Counted from the first letter of the stretch, positions 37,120 through 47,527 are shown. The stretch: 64,000 bases of DNA from Flavobacterium sinopsychrotolerans (GCF_900110375.1 NZ_FODN01000002.1:62001-126000); one strand, 5' to 3'. A program made the numbers and translations. Notes: generated by a model not told the origin, from the sequence alone.

Positions 37120-37572
37120 TTAGAGACTTACATTTCGTTTAAATGCGCAACCCAGTTCAATTATAGAATCCGTTTTGGCAATACCGGGAATGTTATCTAT
37201 TTTTTCATAAAGAACTTTACGCATGTGCTCATGATCTTTGGCAATGATTTTTATGTAAAGGGTAAAAGATCCGGTGATGTAATAGCATTCTGTTATTTCT
37301 GGAATGTTTTTTAGTTCCTCAATAATCCTATCAGAATCTTGATCTTTATTCAAGGTAATTCCAGTAAAAGATCCCCAATCATACCCTACTTTTTTTTCAT
37401 TGATTACAGGTTTTATTCCAGTAAGTATTCCTTGTTCCATTAATCTGTTGATGCGTTGATGCACCATGGTGTTTGATATTTTTAAATTGGTTGCAATGGC
37501 AGAATAGGCCATTCTTCCGTCTTTTTCTAATTCCTTAATAATATTGATATCGAATTCGTCTACTATATCCAT
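37120..37572 (-). CDS. Lrp/AsnC-family transcriptional regulator
   Basis: A 150-residue Lrp-type protein: DNA-binding helix-turn-helix in the first 60 residues (DEFDINIIKELEKDGRMAYSAIATNLKISNTMVHQRINRL), then the RAM ligand-binding domain (ECYYITGSFTLYIKIIA). It is divergent from rocD with a 230-bp AT-rich gap, so it is the prime candidate for sensing ornithine or arginine and controlling rocD-rocF; ligand and target are inferred. It may also be co-transcribed with the acylase gene 17 bp downstream. Confidence 0.88.
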   Translation of the reverse strand: MDIVDEFDINIIKELEKDGRMAYSAIATNLKISNTMVHQRINRLMEQGILTGIKPVINEKKVGYDWGSFTGITLNKDQDSDRIIEELKNIPEITECYYITGSFTLYIKIIAKDHEHMRKVLYEKIDNIPGIAKTDSIIELGCAFKRNVSL

Positions 37573-37744
37573 GTTCTTTTAATTATAAATGATGCTTTTG
37601 TATTGGTATAAAAGTACTTATTTTTATTTATTTCGAAATACATCTGTAAATTGAATTGTAAATTTAAAAATGACTTATTTTTAATCTAAATTAAAGAAAT
37701 ATTTTTAAATAACATCTTTTTAAAAGTCAAAATATTTATTTTTA

Positions 37745-37774
37745 TTGGTAAATTAAAAAAAAATAGTAATTTTG
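37745..37774 (+). promoter_or_regulatory. rocD promoter
   Basis: TTG (37745-37747), 19 bp, then TAATTTTG (37767-37774): a canonical Bacteroidota promoter with start codon 28 bases further on. Confidence 0.85.
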
Positions 37775-37802
37775 TTCTTTTAAATAATAAATCTGAAATA
37801 TT

Positions 37803-39086
37803 ATGACACATACAGCACAAAACCTTTCTTCAAAAGCGGAAGCGTTGATAGCAAAAGAGAATCAATACGGCGCTCACAATTACCATCCTTTACCTGTAGT
37901 TTTAGAAAAAGGCGAAGGTGTTTATGTCTGGGATGTGGACGGAAAAAAATATTATGATTTTTTATCGGCATATTCTGCCGTAAATCAAGGACACTGTCAT
38001 CCAAAAATTGTTGGTGCTATGATACATCAAGCACAAACATTGACTTTGACTTCACGTGCTTTTCATAATGATCAATTGGGGCCGTACGAAGAATATGTAA
38101 CCAAGTATTTTGGTTTTGATAAAGTGTTGCCTATGAATACAGGTGCCGAAGCAGTGGAAACCGCTTTGAAATTATGTAGAAAATGGGCGTATGAGGTAAA
38201 AGGAATTCCTGAAAATCAAGCACAAATCATCGTTTGTGAAAACAATTTTCACGGAAGAACAACAACAATCATTTCATTTTCAAATGATGAGAGTGCTCGT
38301 AAAAGTTTTGGACCTTTTACTGCCGGATTTATAAAAATCCCTTACGATGATGTTGAAGCATTGGAAAATGTATTGAAATCAACCAAAAATATTGCAGGAT
38401 TTTTAGTGGAACCTATACAAGGTGAAGCTGGAGTTTATGTTCCTTCTGAAGGATATTTAGCAAGAACGAAAGCGCTTTGTGCAGCACATAATGTTTTATT
38501 CATTGCTGATGAAGTGCAAACAGGAATTGCCCGTACCGGAAGATTATTGGCCACTTGTGGAAATTGTGACTGTGAAAAAGGATGTGAAGGCAAACCAGAA
38601 GTGAAACCAGACATCCTTATTTTAGGGAAAGCGATTTCTGGAGGTGTTTATCCTGTTTCGGCAGTTTTAGCCAATGATCCTATTATGAATGTGATTAAAC
38701 CAGGGCAACACGGTTCTACTTTTGGAGGAAACCCAATTGCAGCTGCTGTTGCTATTGCAGCACTTGAAGTAGTAAAAGAAGAAAATTTGGCACAAAATGC
38801 AGCTCACTTGGGTGAAGTTTTAAGAACTGGACTGAATGCCATTGCATCTAGAAATTCATTAATTACATTGGTTAGAGGTAAAGGATTATTGAATGCTATT
38901 GTTATCGATTGTGATGAAGAATCTGATCTGGCTTGGAATATTTGTATGAAATTCAGCGAATACGGATTATTGGCAAAACCTACACATGGTAATAAAATTC
39001 GTTTAGCGCCACCATTGGTAATCACAGAATCTCAGATTCAGGAATGTCTTGCTATTATCGAAAGAGCATTAAACGATTTTAGATAA
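37803..39086 (+). CDS. rocD: Ornithine aminotransferase
   Basis: A 427-residue class-III PLP aminotransferase converting ornithine and 2-oxoglutarate to glutamate semialdehyde and glutamate. Signatures: [40 protein letters not shown] and PLP lysine K276 in ILGKAISGG. Just before the lysine there is an insert [17 protein letters not shown] with four cysteines (252, 255, 257, 261), absent from typical enzymes. It begins the arginine-degradation pair and faces the Lrp regulator. rocF follows after 8 bp. Confidence 0.93.
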   Translation: MTHTAQNLSSKAEALIAKENQYGAHNYHPLPVVLEKGEGVYVWDVDGKKYYDFLSAYSAVNQGHCHPKIVGAMIHQAQTLTLTSRAFHNDQLGPYEEYVTKYFGFDKVLPMNTGAEAVETALKLCRKWAYEVKGIPENQAQIIVCENNFHGRTTTIISFSNDESARKSFGPFTAGFIKIPYDDVEALENVLKSTKNIAGFLVEPIQGEAGVYVPSEGYLARTKALCAAHNVLFIADEVQTGIARTGRLLATCGNCDCEKGCEGKPEVKPDILILGKAISGGVYPVSAVLANDPIMNVIKPGQHGSTFGGNPIAAAVAIAALEVVKEENLAQNAAHLGEVLRTGLNAIASRNSLITLVRGKGLLNAIVIDCDEESDLAWNICMKFSEYGLLAKPTHGNKIRLAPPLVITESQIQECLAIIERALNDFR

Positions 39087-39094
39087 TTGTAATT

Positions 39095-40060
39095 ATGATG
39101 GGAAAAGCGATAAAATTAATAAAGAACAGATCCGATATAGGAGCTGGTACACGAGGTTCCGATTTAGGAATTGATGCTATCGAAATTGCTGCAATTAATA
39201 AAAACAGCGATTATTTTAATCAATTTGAATTTGAAGATGTAAAAACGCATAACGAATCCATATATGATAAAAATCGAAGTTCTTCTGCTAAAAGGATTGA
39301 GCACGTTGTGGAGCAATGCACCAGAGTTTGTAATGCGGTAAAGAAAAATTTAGAGGGAAATTATTTTCCAATTGTATTATCAGGAGATCATTCATCGGCA
39401 TTAGGAACTTTAAGTGGCATAAAAGCGGCATATCCTGAGCAAAATATCGGAGTCTTTTGGATTGATGCCCATGCCGATTTGCATTCGCCTTACACTTCGC
39501 CATCTGGAAATATTCACGGAATGCCATTGTCAGCGGCTCTTGGGGATGATAATTTGAGTTGCCAGAATAATGAAGTCCCAGCTGAAACCCAACGGCATTG
39601 GGAAGATATGAAGAATATAGGCTATAAAGGACCGAAAGTTTTGGCTGATAATCTGATTTATTTTGGAGTTCGTGATACCGAAGAAGAAGAAGACAAGCAA
39701 ATTGAAAAATTGCATATCAAAAATTATAAAGTTGATGAGGTACGTTTCAGAGGATTGCAAATGTGTGTCGCCGAAGCTTTATCAAAACTGACGCATTGTG
39801 AAGTCTTGTATATTTCTTTTGATGTGGATTCCATGGATTGTGATATGATTTCCTATGGTACAGGAACACCAGTTCCAAAAGGTTTTGATCAATATGAAAT
39901 CATAGCGATTATCAATCAAATTATTCAAACCAAAAAAGTTGTTTGCATTGAATTTGTGGAAGTAAATCCATTATTGGATACCAAAGGAAATAAGATGGCA
40001 GAAACTGCTTTTGAGGTTTTAGAAGCCATAACGTCAGAACTTATTTTGCCTATCGAATAG
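39095..40060 (+). CDS. rocF: Arginase-family ureohydrolase, probable arginase
   Basis: A 321-residue Mn-dependent ureohydrolase. Metal-binding motifs are GDHSSALG, DAHADLH and SFDVDSMD. Starting 8 bp after rocD, it most likely hydrolyses arginine to ornithine and urea, feeding the aminotransferase. The ureohydrolase family also contains agmatinase and formimidoylglutamase, so the exact substrate rests on neighbourhood. Two adjacent Met codons open the frame (39095 and 39098). A hairpin terminator follows. Confidence 0.85.
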   Translation: MMGKAIKLIKNRSDIGAGTRGSDLGIDAIEIAAINKNSDYFNQFEFEDVKTHNESIYDKNRSSSAKRIEHVVEQCTRVCNAVKKNLEGNYFPIVLSGDHSSALGTLSGIKAAYPEQNIGVFWIDAHADLHSPYTSPSGNIHGMPLSAALGDDNLSCQNNEVPAETQRHWEDMKNIGYKGPKVLADNLIYFGVRDTEEEEDKQIEKLHIKNYKVDEVRFRGLQMCVAEALSKLTHCEVLYISFDVDSMDCDMISYGTGTPVPKGFDQYEIIAIINQIIQTKKVVCIEFVEVNPLLDTKGNKMAETAFEVLEAITSELILPIE

Positions 40061-40078
40061 TTCCTGTGAAAATTTTGT

Positions 40079-40114
40079 AAAAGCCCGAAATCAATTTTAG
40101 ATTCCGGGCTTTTT
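40079..40114 (+). terminator. Terminator after rocF
   Basis: AAAAGCCCG pairs with CGGGCTTTT around a long AT-rich loop, then a T run; just after the rocF stop. Confidence 0.75.
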
Positions 40115-40381
40115 ATTTACTAGATGCAAATAATAAGCAATGCTTTTAGAAATAGTTAAATATTTTGATGAATGAAAAATAATAGAATCGTTAGGCTTTT
40201 AAAATCAATATAATTCGATTTATTGTTGTTTCTACTTCATTTATCAGCTCACATTATGATTGGTTTTCAAATGGTTTCAAAAAAGTAATTCAGTTTTAAA
40301 AAAATTAACCGTTTCTTGTCAAAACAAGGTGTTTTTTATCATAAGATTGTTGTTGTTTTTGAAAATTTAGTAAGTTAGAAA
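40115..40381. other. Gene-free spacer before HMG-CoA-lyase-like gene
   Basis: AT-rich stretch with no credible ORF, RNA gene or strong hairpin; the next promoter begins at 40382. Confidence 0.55.
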
Positions 40382-40412
40382 TTTTGCAACTTTACAAGTT
40401 TTAGTATCTTTG
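40382..40412 (+). promoter_or_regulatory. HMG-CoA-lyase-like gene promoter
   Basis: TTTTG (40382-40386), 18 bp, TATCTTTG (40405-40412), only 7 bases before ATG 40420. Transcription would begin at or next to the start codon, suggesting a leaderless or near-leaderless mRNA. Confidence 0.65.
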
Positions 40413-40419
40413 GCTTCCT

Positions 40420-41283
40420 ATGGAGCCAATAAAAATTATAGAATGTCCACGCGATGCTATGCAAGGCATTAAACTATTTATTCCTACGGAAAGAAAAGTA
40501 GCTTATATTCAATCATTATTGCGTGTAGGTTTTGATAGTATTGATTTTGGGAGTTTTGTTTCGCCCAAAGCAATTCCACAAATGCAGGATACGGCCGAAG
40601 TTTTGGCACGACTTGATTTGTCTCAAACCCGAAGCAAACTCTTAGCGATTATTGCTAATACACAAGGGGCAACTCTGGCAGCAGTTCATCCTGAAATACG
40701 TTATTTAGGTTTTCCATTTTCGATTTCTGAGAATTTCCAAATGCGGAATACCCACAAAACCATAGCCGAATCATTAATCACCTTACAGGAAATTCTGGAA
40801 ATTGCAGCTAAAAGCAACAAAGAAGTGGTGGCGTATTTATCAATGGGTTTTGGAAATCCATACGGCGATCCTTGGAGCGTTGAAATAGTAGGAGAGTGGA
40901 CTGAAAAATTGGCCATTATGGGAGTGAAAATCCTGTCACTTTCGGATACGGTGGGAAGTTCGACTCCTGATGTAATCTCGTATTTGTTTTCGAATTTGAT
41001 TCCAAAATATCCCGAAATAGAATTTGGTGCACACCTTCATACCACACCTGATAAATGGTTTGAGAAAATTGATGCTGCTTACAAAGCAGGTTGCCGTCGT
41101 TTTGATGGTGCCATCCAAGGTTTTGGTGGTTGTCCAATGGCTACAGATGATCTTACTGGTAACATGCCTACAGAGAAATTATTATCCTATTTTACGGCAC
41201 AAAAGGAATTTACAAATATGAGTCCAATGAGTTTTGAAAGTGCTTACAATGAGGCTTCTATGTTGTTTGGGGAGTTTCATTAG
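40420..41283 (+). CDS. mvaB: Hydroxymethylglutaryl-CoA lyase
   Basis: A 287-residue HMGL-family TIM-barrel enzyme cleaving HMG-CoA to acetyl-CoA and acetoacetate, the last step of leucine degradation. Metal ligands: D12 in ECPRDAMQG and H205/H207 in AHLHTT; catalytic C238 in QGFGGCPMA, which is where HMG-CoA lyases carry GGCP. It stands alone; no leucine-pathway gene is next to it. A related aldolase or citramalate-type activity is less likely because of the GGCP loop. Confidence 0.88.
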   Translation: MEPIKIIECPRDAMQGIKLFIPTERKVAYIQSLLRVGFDSIDFGSFVSPKAIPQMQDTAEVLARLDLSQTRSKLLAIIANTQGATLAAVHPEIRYLGFPFSISENFQMRNTHKTIAESLITLQEILEIAAKSNKEVVAYLSMGFGNPYGDPWSVEIVGEWTEKLAIMGVKILSLSDTVGSSTPDVISYLFSNLIPKYPEIEFGAHLHTTPDKWFEKIDAAYKAGCRRFDGAIQGFGGCPMATDDLTGNMPTEKLLSYFTAQKEFTNMSPMSFESAYNEASMLFGEFH

Positions 41284-41392
41284 AAATTAATTAAACGAAA
41301 ATATAATTGAACTCATTACATTGTTGATACTAAGTGTAGTATTGATGCGTTGAGTATAATATCCACTAAAATTACTTTTAATTTATAAAATC

Positions 41393-41944
41393 ATGAAACT
41401 ACCTGCTTTAAATAGAGTTGTAGGCCTATTCATTCTTCTGTTATTTTCTTTTTCATGTGCAAGTGATTTAGATTATGATCAGGCGAATGATTTAAAACTG
41501 GAGCCTGTTTTCGTCGCTAATTTAGCGTATTTTGATGTTCCAGCAAATGAATTTGTTACTGATGGAGTAGAGCAAAGCGTCATTTTTGACACGCCAACCG
41601 TTGATGTGTTCAATGATGATTTTTTTAGAGATAATTTGAAAAAAGTAGAGTTTTTCTTTGAAATGGAAAACACCATAAATAGAGCTTATTCAGTAGATTT
41701 AGTATTTTTAGACAATAATAATCAACGGGTTCATGCTACTAATTTTACTGTTCCGGAATACGCGGGCGCAGAAAATAAAGTGACCAAGACTGAAATATTC
41801 GAAAATACCCAACTTGACTTATTAAAAAGAACTACAAAAATTGTTTTTACACTGACGATGTTGCCGGGTGCTCCATTGAATGAGAATAGTTCAGGTAGAT
41901 TAAAATTGCGTTCAGGTGTAACCGCTTATTTATTAGTAGAATGA
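41393..41944 (+). CDS. Lipoprotein of unknown function
   Basis: A 183-residue protein with a lipoprotein signal ending SFSC (lipidated Cys near 22) and a beta-rich mature part (VFVANLAYFDVPANEFV..., GRLKLRSGVTAYLLVE). It overlaps the start of the next gene by 4 nt (ATGA), so it is translationally coupled to the outer-membrane DUF5723 protein and probably works with it at the outer membrane. No domain name recognised. Confidence 0.75.
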   Translation: MKLPALNRVVGLFILLLFSFSCASDLDYDQANDLKLEPVFVANLAYFDVPANEFVTDGVEQSVIFDTPTVDVFNDDFFRDNLKKVEFFFEMENTINRAYSVDLVFLDNNNQRVHATNFTVPEYAGAENKVTKTEIFENTQLDLLKRTTKIVFTLTMLPGAPLNENSSGRLKLRSGVTAYLLVE

Positions 41945-43335
41945 GAAAAATAATCTTGATTTTTGTTCTATTCCTGGCGATAGATTGCTTTTCACAAAAC
42001 AAACAAATTTTATATAATTTTACTTCAGTTCCTCAGTCTTTGATGACTAATCCGGGTGCCGATTTCAAGTACAATTGGTATGCTGGAGTTCCTTTATTGT
42101 CTGGGATTTCTGCAAGCGTAGGCTCAAGCGGGTTTTCTGCATATGATTTATTTGCGGATAATGGAGTCGATTTTAATGTGAAATTACGCAATGCGGTATT
42201 TTCTACCACACGAAAAGACAAAGTAGCAATCAACGAACAAATAGAAATTTTTAACGGAGGTTTTAAAATAGCAGGAGAGGAAAGTGATTCCTATATTTCG
42301 TTTGGAATGTATCAGGAATTCGATATGCTGAGTTATGTTCCTAAAGACATTGCCATTTTAGCTTTGGATGGAAACAGAGACTATTTGGGTAAAGTTTTTA
42401 ATTTGGTCGATTTGAGTGTCAAAGCAGAAATGTTATCCGTATTTCACCTTGGATTTCATAAAAACATCACCGAAAAGTTTATTTTAGGAGTACGTGGAAA
42501 AATTTATTCGAGTATTTACAATGCTAATTCTACGAATAACTCCGGTTACATCTATACGATTCCTTCTTCTACAGGAGTCTATGAACAGATGATTTATTCG
42601 CAATTGCAACTCAATACATCCGGAATTGCTAAATATGATGATGAAGATTATGAGCCAAATGTGGTCAAAGACATTACAAAAAGAACTCTTTTAGGAGGTA
42701 ATTTAGGTTTGGGATTTGATGCCGGTTTTACCTATTATCCAAAGAAAAACATACAACTTACCGCCAGTGTTATTGACGTAGGTTTTATTAAACACAGCAA
42801 AGAAGTGGAGAGTTTAACCTATAAAGGAACCTATAAATACGAAGGTGTGATTCCAAATTTTAGTTCTGGAAATTCAGCCGAAAACGGATACCAAGAATTC
42901 AAAGATGCTATTCCTTTGGATACGTTGTATGCGGATTACACGACTTGGCGCCCGGCAAAGTTCAATACTTCGGTTCAGTATTCTTTTGATGAAGTACGAC
43001 CTGAAGATTGCGATTGCCTCAATTATGATTCGGAAACGACTTATAAAAGTGCGGTTGGTGCCCAGTTATTCGTAATGTCTACACCACGAACGCCGCTAGT
43101 CGCTTTTACCACCTATTACCGAAGAAAAATATTCAAGGCATTGCAAATGAAAGCCACCTACACGCTGGATTCGTATTCATACAAGAACGTAGGATTGGGA
43201 TTATCCAGTCATTTTGGACCTGTGAATTTCTATGTTCTTGCCGATAATCTTTTAGAATATAGCGATGTTACCAAGGCAAATAGTCTTTCTTTTCAACTTG
43301 GACTGAATGTTATTTTTAAGAATAGTAAAAAGTAA
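41941..43335 (+). CDS. DUF5723-family outer-membrane beta-barrel-like protein
   Basis: A 464-residue protein with signal peptide (ends CFSQ). The alternating strands ending in aromatic residues, and a C-terminus NSLSFQLGLNVIFK, are outer-membrane barrel characteristics, and the sequence beginning KQILYNFTSVPQSLMTNPG is typical of DUF5723 proteins of Bacteroidota. Its role is unknown; the family is found beside lipoproteins and gliding/T9SS-linked proteins, but I see no such link here. Confidence 0.78.
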   Translation: MRKIILIFVLFLAIDCFSQNKQILYNFTSVPQSLMTNPGADFKYNWYAGVPLLSGISASVGSSGFSAYDLFADNGVDFNVKLRNAVFSTTRKDKVAINEQIEIFNGGFKIAGEESDSYISFGMYQEFDMLSYVPKDIAILALDGNRDYLGKVFNLVDLSVKAEMLSVFHLGFHKNITEKFILGVRGKIYSSIYNANSTNNSGYIYTIPSSTGVYEQMIYSQLQLNTSGIAKYDDEDYEPNVVKDITKRTLLGGNLGLGFDAGFTYYPKKNIQLTASVIDVGFIKHSKEVESLTYKGTYKYEGVIPNFSSGNSAENGYQEFKDAIPLDTLYADYTTWRPAKFNTSVQYSFDEVRPEDCDCLNYDSETTYKSAVGAQLFVMSTPRTPLVAFTTYYRRKIFKALQMKATYTLDSYSYKNVGLGLSSHFGPVNFYVLADNLLEYSDVTKANSLSFQLGLNVIFKNSKK

Positions 43336-43343
43336 ATTTCTGA

Positions 43344-45869
43344 TTAAAATTGGACTTTTCTTCGTTTAAATCCTTTGTAAATTTCGATCCAAAGTACCGA
43401 AACAAGACCCACTAAAATACTTAACCCTATTTGGAATCCTGAAACCCTTTCGAATTGGAAAAAAGCAGCAAATAATGGTGCAAATAATAACGAAGCTGTA
43501 ATTAGAATTGTTACGCTAATGATCATCAATACCAAATTGTTTTTGTATTTTAATGTTGTAAATATCGAGTAATAAAAAGAACGATTCGTCAGCGTCAGAA
43601 AAATGTTAGACGAAATTAATGTTAGAAAAACTACCGTTCTCGTTGCGCTTTCGGAACGACCTGTAGTTACACAATATTGGTACACAAACAAAAGCCCCGC
43701 GGTGATGACAAGTCCTTGAATTATACTGATGGTAACTTCTTTAAGTTTGAAAAAAGTATTAGTAAAAGGTCTGGGTTGCAACAGCATTAAGTTGCGTTCC
43801 ATAGGTTCATTTTCATAAATTATAGAGCAGGTTGGTCCCATGATAATCTCCAAAAAGATGACATGAACCGGGGAAAAAATATTGGGATAAATCCAGCCCA
43901 ATGCCAATGGTATAAAGACAATCAAGATAATTGGAATGTGAATGGAAATAATGTACTGTATCGCTTTTTTTAGATTGTTGTATATTTTTCTGCCCATGGC
44001 GATGGCATCTATCATTTTAGAAAAATCATCATCAATTAGAATCAGGTTAGCGGCTTCTTTGGCAATTTCGGTTCCCTTTTTTCCCATGGCAATTCCAATG
44101 TGCGCTGATTTCAAAGCAGGTCCGTCATTGACACCGTCACCCGTCATGGCTACAATTTGATTGTTGTCTTTTAATGCTTTTATAATTTTGAGCTTTGCCT
44201 CGGGAAACATTCTCGTAAAAATGGAAGTTTCCATTACTTTTTCTCGAAGTGTAGCATCGTCCATGGCCATTAATTCGTCTCCATTTAGCGTTTTATCGGC
44301 ATTTCTGAAGCCAATTTGTTTGGCAATTGTAGCAGTTGTTTCGGCATTATCGCCTGTAACTATTTTGACTTGAATTCCGGCTTTATAAAAAGTTTCGAAT
44401 ACTGCTTTGATATTCGCTTTTGGAGGATCATAGAACGCAACCAATCCTTTAAACGTAAAAGAAAATTCTTGTTGTTTTTTAGGATAATCCGTTCCTGAAA
44501 ATTCAGCTAAACCAACACCCAATACGCGATATCCTTGCAAGGCCATTTTGGTCATTGCGGATAGAATTTGTTGTTTTTCGTTTTCGGATACATTTGAAGT
44601 GGCAATCAATGCTTCGGGAGCCCCTTTTGCAGCAATATATCTCGTTCCATTTTCATTTTCGAAAACATGAGTCATCATCGGTGGTTTTCCATCCAATGGA
44701 TATTCGTGAACCAATTTAAAATCAGGGCGTTCATCTGTGATTTTTAACTTCGAATACGCTTCGTGCAATGCAATTTCCATCGCATCAAAGGGAATGGGTT
44801 CGCTGGCCCACATGGCGAGACTCAATAATTCGATGTCACTATTATTATTATTATTATTATTATCAGTTTCATCACTGTTGCTTCCTTTAATAGTATCATC
44901 AGATAATGTGTACCATTGCGCCAGACTCATTTTGTTCTCGGTGATTGTTCCCGTTTTGTCCGTACAAATTACGTTTGCGCTTCCTAAGGTTTCGACCGTT
45001 TTTGTCTGTTTTACGATGATTTCCATTTTCAATAAGCGCCACGAACCCAGCGCCATGAATGTGGTGAATGCTACCGGAATTTCCTCAGGAATGATGCTCA
45101 TGGCCAAAGTAAGCGCTTTCAACAGACTGTCTAAAACATTATTTGAATTGTAATAATTGATAACCCAGACAAAAACAAAAATTACTAAACCAACAAGTGA
45201 CATTTTTTTGACAAAATTCCCCATTTGGATTTGCAACGGGGTTTTTTCTTCGACGATTGCTTCCAGACTTTTGCCTATTTTTCCTAGTTGGGTTTTGTTG
45301 CCAATAGCGGTTACTTCGCAAATTGCCAAACCACCAGTCACAATGGTTCCAAGAAATACGGTGTTATTTTCGGCAGTTTCATTTTTAAAAACAGCCATCG
45401 ATTCCCCGGTAAGAATAGATTCATTTACGGAAAAATCATTGGATTGAAGGATTATACCATCGGCAGGAATAAAGGTTCCTTCTTCTGTTTGGATGAGGTC
45501 ACCTACGACAATTTCCTCGCTTAGAATTTCAGTGATTTCTCCATTGCGAATGACTTTGCTTTTGGGTTGGGATAGTTTTTTTAACGCTTCAATTGCCGTT
45601 CTGCTTTTGGATTCCTGATATAATGAAATTGTGGAAACCAATACGATAGCGACAATCATGAAAATTCCGTTTCCATAATCACCGGTAATAAAATAAATGC
45701 TTGTTGCAGTTAGTAATAATAGGAACATAGGTTCCAATACCATTTCGAACAGGGATTTCAAAAACTGATTTTTTTCCTGATTCACTATAGAGTTTGAACC
45801 ATTTTTCGTTCTCGAAAGTAAAACGGCCTCATTTGAAAGTCCTTTTAATTCTTGTTGGGTTTCTGTCAT
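43344..45869 (-). CDS. Cation-translocating P-type ATPase
   Basis: An 841-residue P-type ATPase. TGES (154-157) is the actuator motif, D304 in CTDKTGT the phosphorylation site, GDGVND near 590 the hinge. Membrane helix M4 carries PEEIP (261-265) instead of the Ca-pump PEGLP, and the later membrane helix reads LEIIMGPTCSIIYENEP, without the Asn/Asp pair of SERCA. The organisation is of the P2/P3 type, but substrate cannot be fixed from these residues. It is divergent from guaB. A run of seven Asn codons lies in the nucleotide-binding domain. Confidence 0.88.
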   Translation of the reverse strand: MTETQQELKGLSNEAVLLSRTKNGSNSIVNQEKNQFLKSLFEMVLEPMFLLLLTATSIYFITGDYGNGIFMIVAIVLVSTISLYQESKSRTAIEALKKLSQPKSKVIRNGEITEILSEEIVVGDLIQTEEGTFIPADGIILQSNDFSVNESILTGESMAVFKNETAENNTVFLGTIVTGGLAICEVTAIGNKTQLGKIGKSLEAIVEEKTPLQIQMGNFVKKMSLVGLVIFVFVWVINYYNSNNVLDSLLKALTLAMSIIPEEIPVAFTTFMALGSWRLLKMEIIVKQTKTVETLGSANVICTDKTGTITENKMSLAQWYTLSDDTIKGSNSDETDNNNNNNNSDIELLSLAMWASEPIPFDAMEIALHEAYSKLKITDERPDFKLVHEYPLDGKPPMMTHVFENENGTRYIAAKGAPEALIATSNVSENEKQQILSAMTKMALQGYRVLGVGLAEFSGTDYPKKQQEFSFTFKGLVAFYDPPKANIKAVFETFYKAGIQVKIVTGDNAETTATIAKQIGFRNADKTLNGDELMAMDDATLREKVMETSIFTRMFPEAKLKIIKALKDNNQIVAMTGDGVNDGPALKSAHIGIAMGKKGTEIAKEAANLILIDDDFSKMIDAIAMGRKIYNNLKKAIQYIISIHIPIILIVFIPLALGWIYPNIFSPVHVIFLEIIMGPTCSIIYENEPMERNLMLLQPRPFTNTFFKLKEVTISIIQGLVITAGLLFVYQYCVTTGRSESATRTVVFLTLISSNIFLTLTNRSFYYSIFTTLKYKNNLVLMIISVTILITASLLFAPLFAAFFQFERVSGFQIGLSILVGLVSVLWIEIYKGFKRRKVQF
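44841..44862 (-). repeat. ATT triplet microsatellite in the ATPase gene
   Basis: About seven consecutive ATT units, read on the coding strand as an Asn run in DETDNNNNNNNSD. Slippage here would change length in multiples of one residue without frameshift. Confidence 0.8.
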
Positions 45870-45996
45870 AGCAAAATAAATTAAACGGATTTTCTGGGTT
45901 GGAAAGCAAGGGGTAATTTGGAACCAAAGAATTGACTTTTAACTGCAATTTAATTATTTATTTGAAAATGATAGCGATTTTTTGCTTAAAATTATC

Positions 45997-46004
45997 TATA
46001 TTTG
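45997..46004 (+). promoter_or_regulatory. guaB -7 promoter box
   Basis: TATATTTG matches TAnnTTTG exactly, 29 bases before the guaB ATG. No obvious TTG at 19 bp. Confidence 0.6.
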
Positions 46005-46033
46005 CACGCAATTAAACTCCAACTACAATTGCA

Positions 46034-47506
46034 ATGATCGCACACAACTCTAAGATTATCGGTGAAGGATTAACTTACGATGATGTTCTATTAGTTCCCA
46101 ACTACTCAAATGTGCTTCCTCGCGAAGTGAGTATTCAATCTAAATTTTCAAGAAATATAACGCTAAATGTTCCTATTGTATCTGCTGCTATGGATACCGT
46201 AACCGAAAGTGCTATGGCAATTGCGATGGCTCAAGAAGGAGGGATAGGCGTTTTGCATAAAAATATGACTATCGAGCAACAAGCTGCGAAAGTTAGAAAA
46301 GTGAAACGTGCAGAGTCTGGAATGATTATCGATCCGGTTACTTTGCCATTAACTTCGACAGTTGCCGATGCCAAAAACGCGATGAAAGAATTTGGTATTG
46401 GAGGTATTCCAATTGTAGATGAAAATCAAATATTAAAAGGAATCGTTACCAATAGAGATTTGCGTTTCGAAAAAAATAGTTCTAGACCTATTGTTGAGGT
46501 AATGACCAGTGAAAACTTGGTTACTGTTGCTGAAGGTACTTCTCTGGAACAAGCAGAAGTAGTTTTGCAAGGTCATAAAATTGAAAAATTACCTGTTGTA
46601 AACGCTGCTTACAAATTAGTGGGTTTGATTACTTTTAGAGATATCACTAAATTAACCCAAAAACCAATTGCCAATAAAGATGTTTATGGTCGTTTGCGCG
46701 TTGCTGCAGCGATAGGTGTTACAGGTGACGCCGTTCAAAGAGCAGAAGCATTAGTGAACGCTGGTGTTGATGCCATTATTATTGATACTGCTCACGGGCA
46801 TACGCAAGGTGTTGTCAATGTATTGAAAGAAGTAAAAAGTAAATTCCCTCAAATAGATGTTATCGTAGGTAATATCGCAACTCCTGAAGCTGCTAAATTT
46901 TTAGTTGAAAATGGAGCAGATGGTGTGAAAGTAGGAATTGGTCCGGGTTCTATTTGTACGACTCGTATTGTTGCCGGTGTTGGTTTTCCTCAGTTCTCTG
47001 CTGTTCTTGAAGTGGCTGCGGCTATTAAAGGAACTGGAGTTCCAGTAATTGCAGATGGTGGAATTCGCTACACGGGTGATATTCCAAAAGCAATTGCTGC
47101 TGGTGCTGACTGTGTAATGTTAGGTTCATTATTAGCCGGAACAATGGAATCTCCTGGTGAAACTATCATTTTCGAAGGAAGAAAATTCAAATCCTACCGC
47201 GGAATGGGTTCTGTTGAAGCCATGCAGGAAGGTTCAAAAGACCGTTATTTCCAAGATGTAGAAGATGATGTGAAAAAATTGGTACCTGAAGGAATTGTAG
47301 GTCGTGTTCCTTACAAAGGAGAATTGAACGAAAGTATGCAACAATTCATTGGTGGTCTTCGTGCCGGAATGGGATATTGTGGTTCAAAAGATGTTCCAAC
47401 TTTACAGGAAACCGGGCGTTTTGTTCGCATAACTGCTAGTGGGATTAACGAAAGTCATCCGCATAATGTTACGATTACGAAAGAAGCTCCAAATTATTCA
47501 AGATAA
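46034..47506 (+). CDS. guaB: Inosine-5'-monophosphate dehydrogenase
   Basis: A 490-residue IMP dehydrogenase of normal length, catalysing IMP to XMP in GTP synthesis. [11 protein letters not shown] opens the barrel; two CBS domains sit at about 95-205 ([22 protein letters not shown]); the catalytic loop [13 protein letters not shown] holds the nucleophile cysteine; [12 protein letters not shown] marks the mobile flap. It has its own promoter and terminator, and diverges from the P-type ATPase gene. Confidence 0.97.
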   Translation: MIAHNSKIIGEGLTYDDVLLVPNYSNVLPREVSIQSKFSRNITLNVPIVSAAMDTVTESAMAIAMAQEGGIGVLHKNMTIEQQAAKVRKVKRAESGMIIDPVTLPLTSTVADAKNAMKEFGIGGIPIVDENQILKGIVTNRDLRFEKNSSRPIVEVMTSENLVTVAEGTSLEQAEVVLQGHKIEKLPVVNAAYKLVGLITFRDITKLTQKPIANKDVYGRLRVAAAIGVTGDAVQRAEALVNAGVDAIIIDTAHGHTQGVVNVLKEVKSKFPQIDVIVGNIATPEAAKFLVENGADGVKVGIGPGSICTTRIVAGVGFPQFSAVLEVAAAIKGTGVPVIADGGIRYTGDIPKAIAAGADCVMLGSLLAGTMESPGETIIFEGRKFKSYRGMGSVEAMQEGSKDRYFQDVEDDVKKLVPEGIVGRVPYKGELNESMQQFIGGLRAGMGYCGSKDVPTLQETGRFVRITASGINESHPHNVTITKEAPNYSR

Positions 47507-47527
47507 ATTTTAGTTTTTAAAACAATA

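Noticed and set aside
44737..45153. Plus-strand 138-residue frame opposite the P-type ATPase
   Set aside because: Antisense shadow, including Leu runs that come from the ATT repeat.
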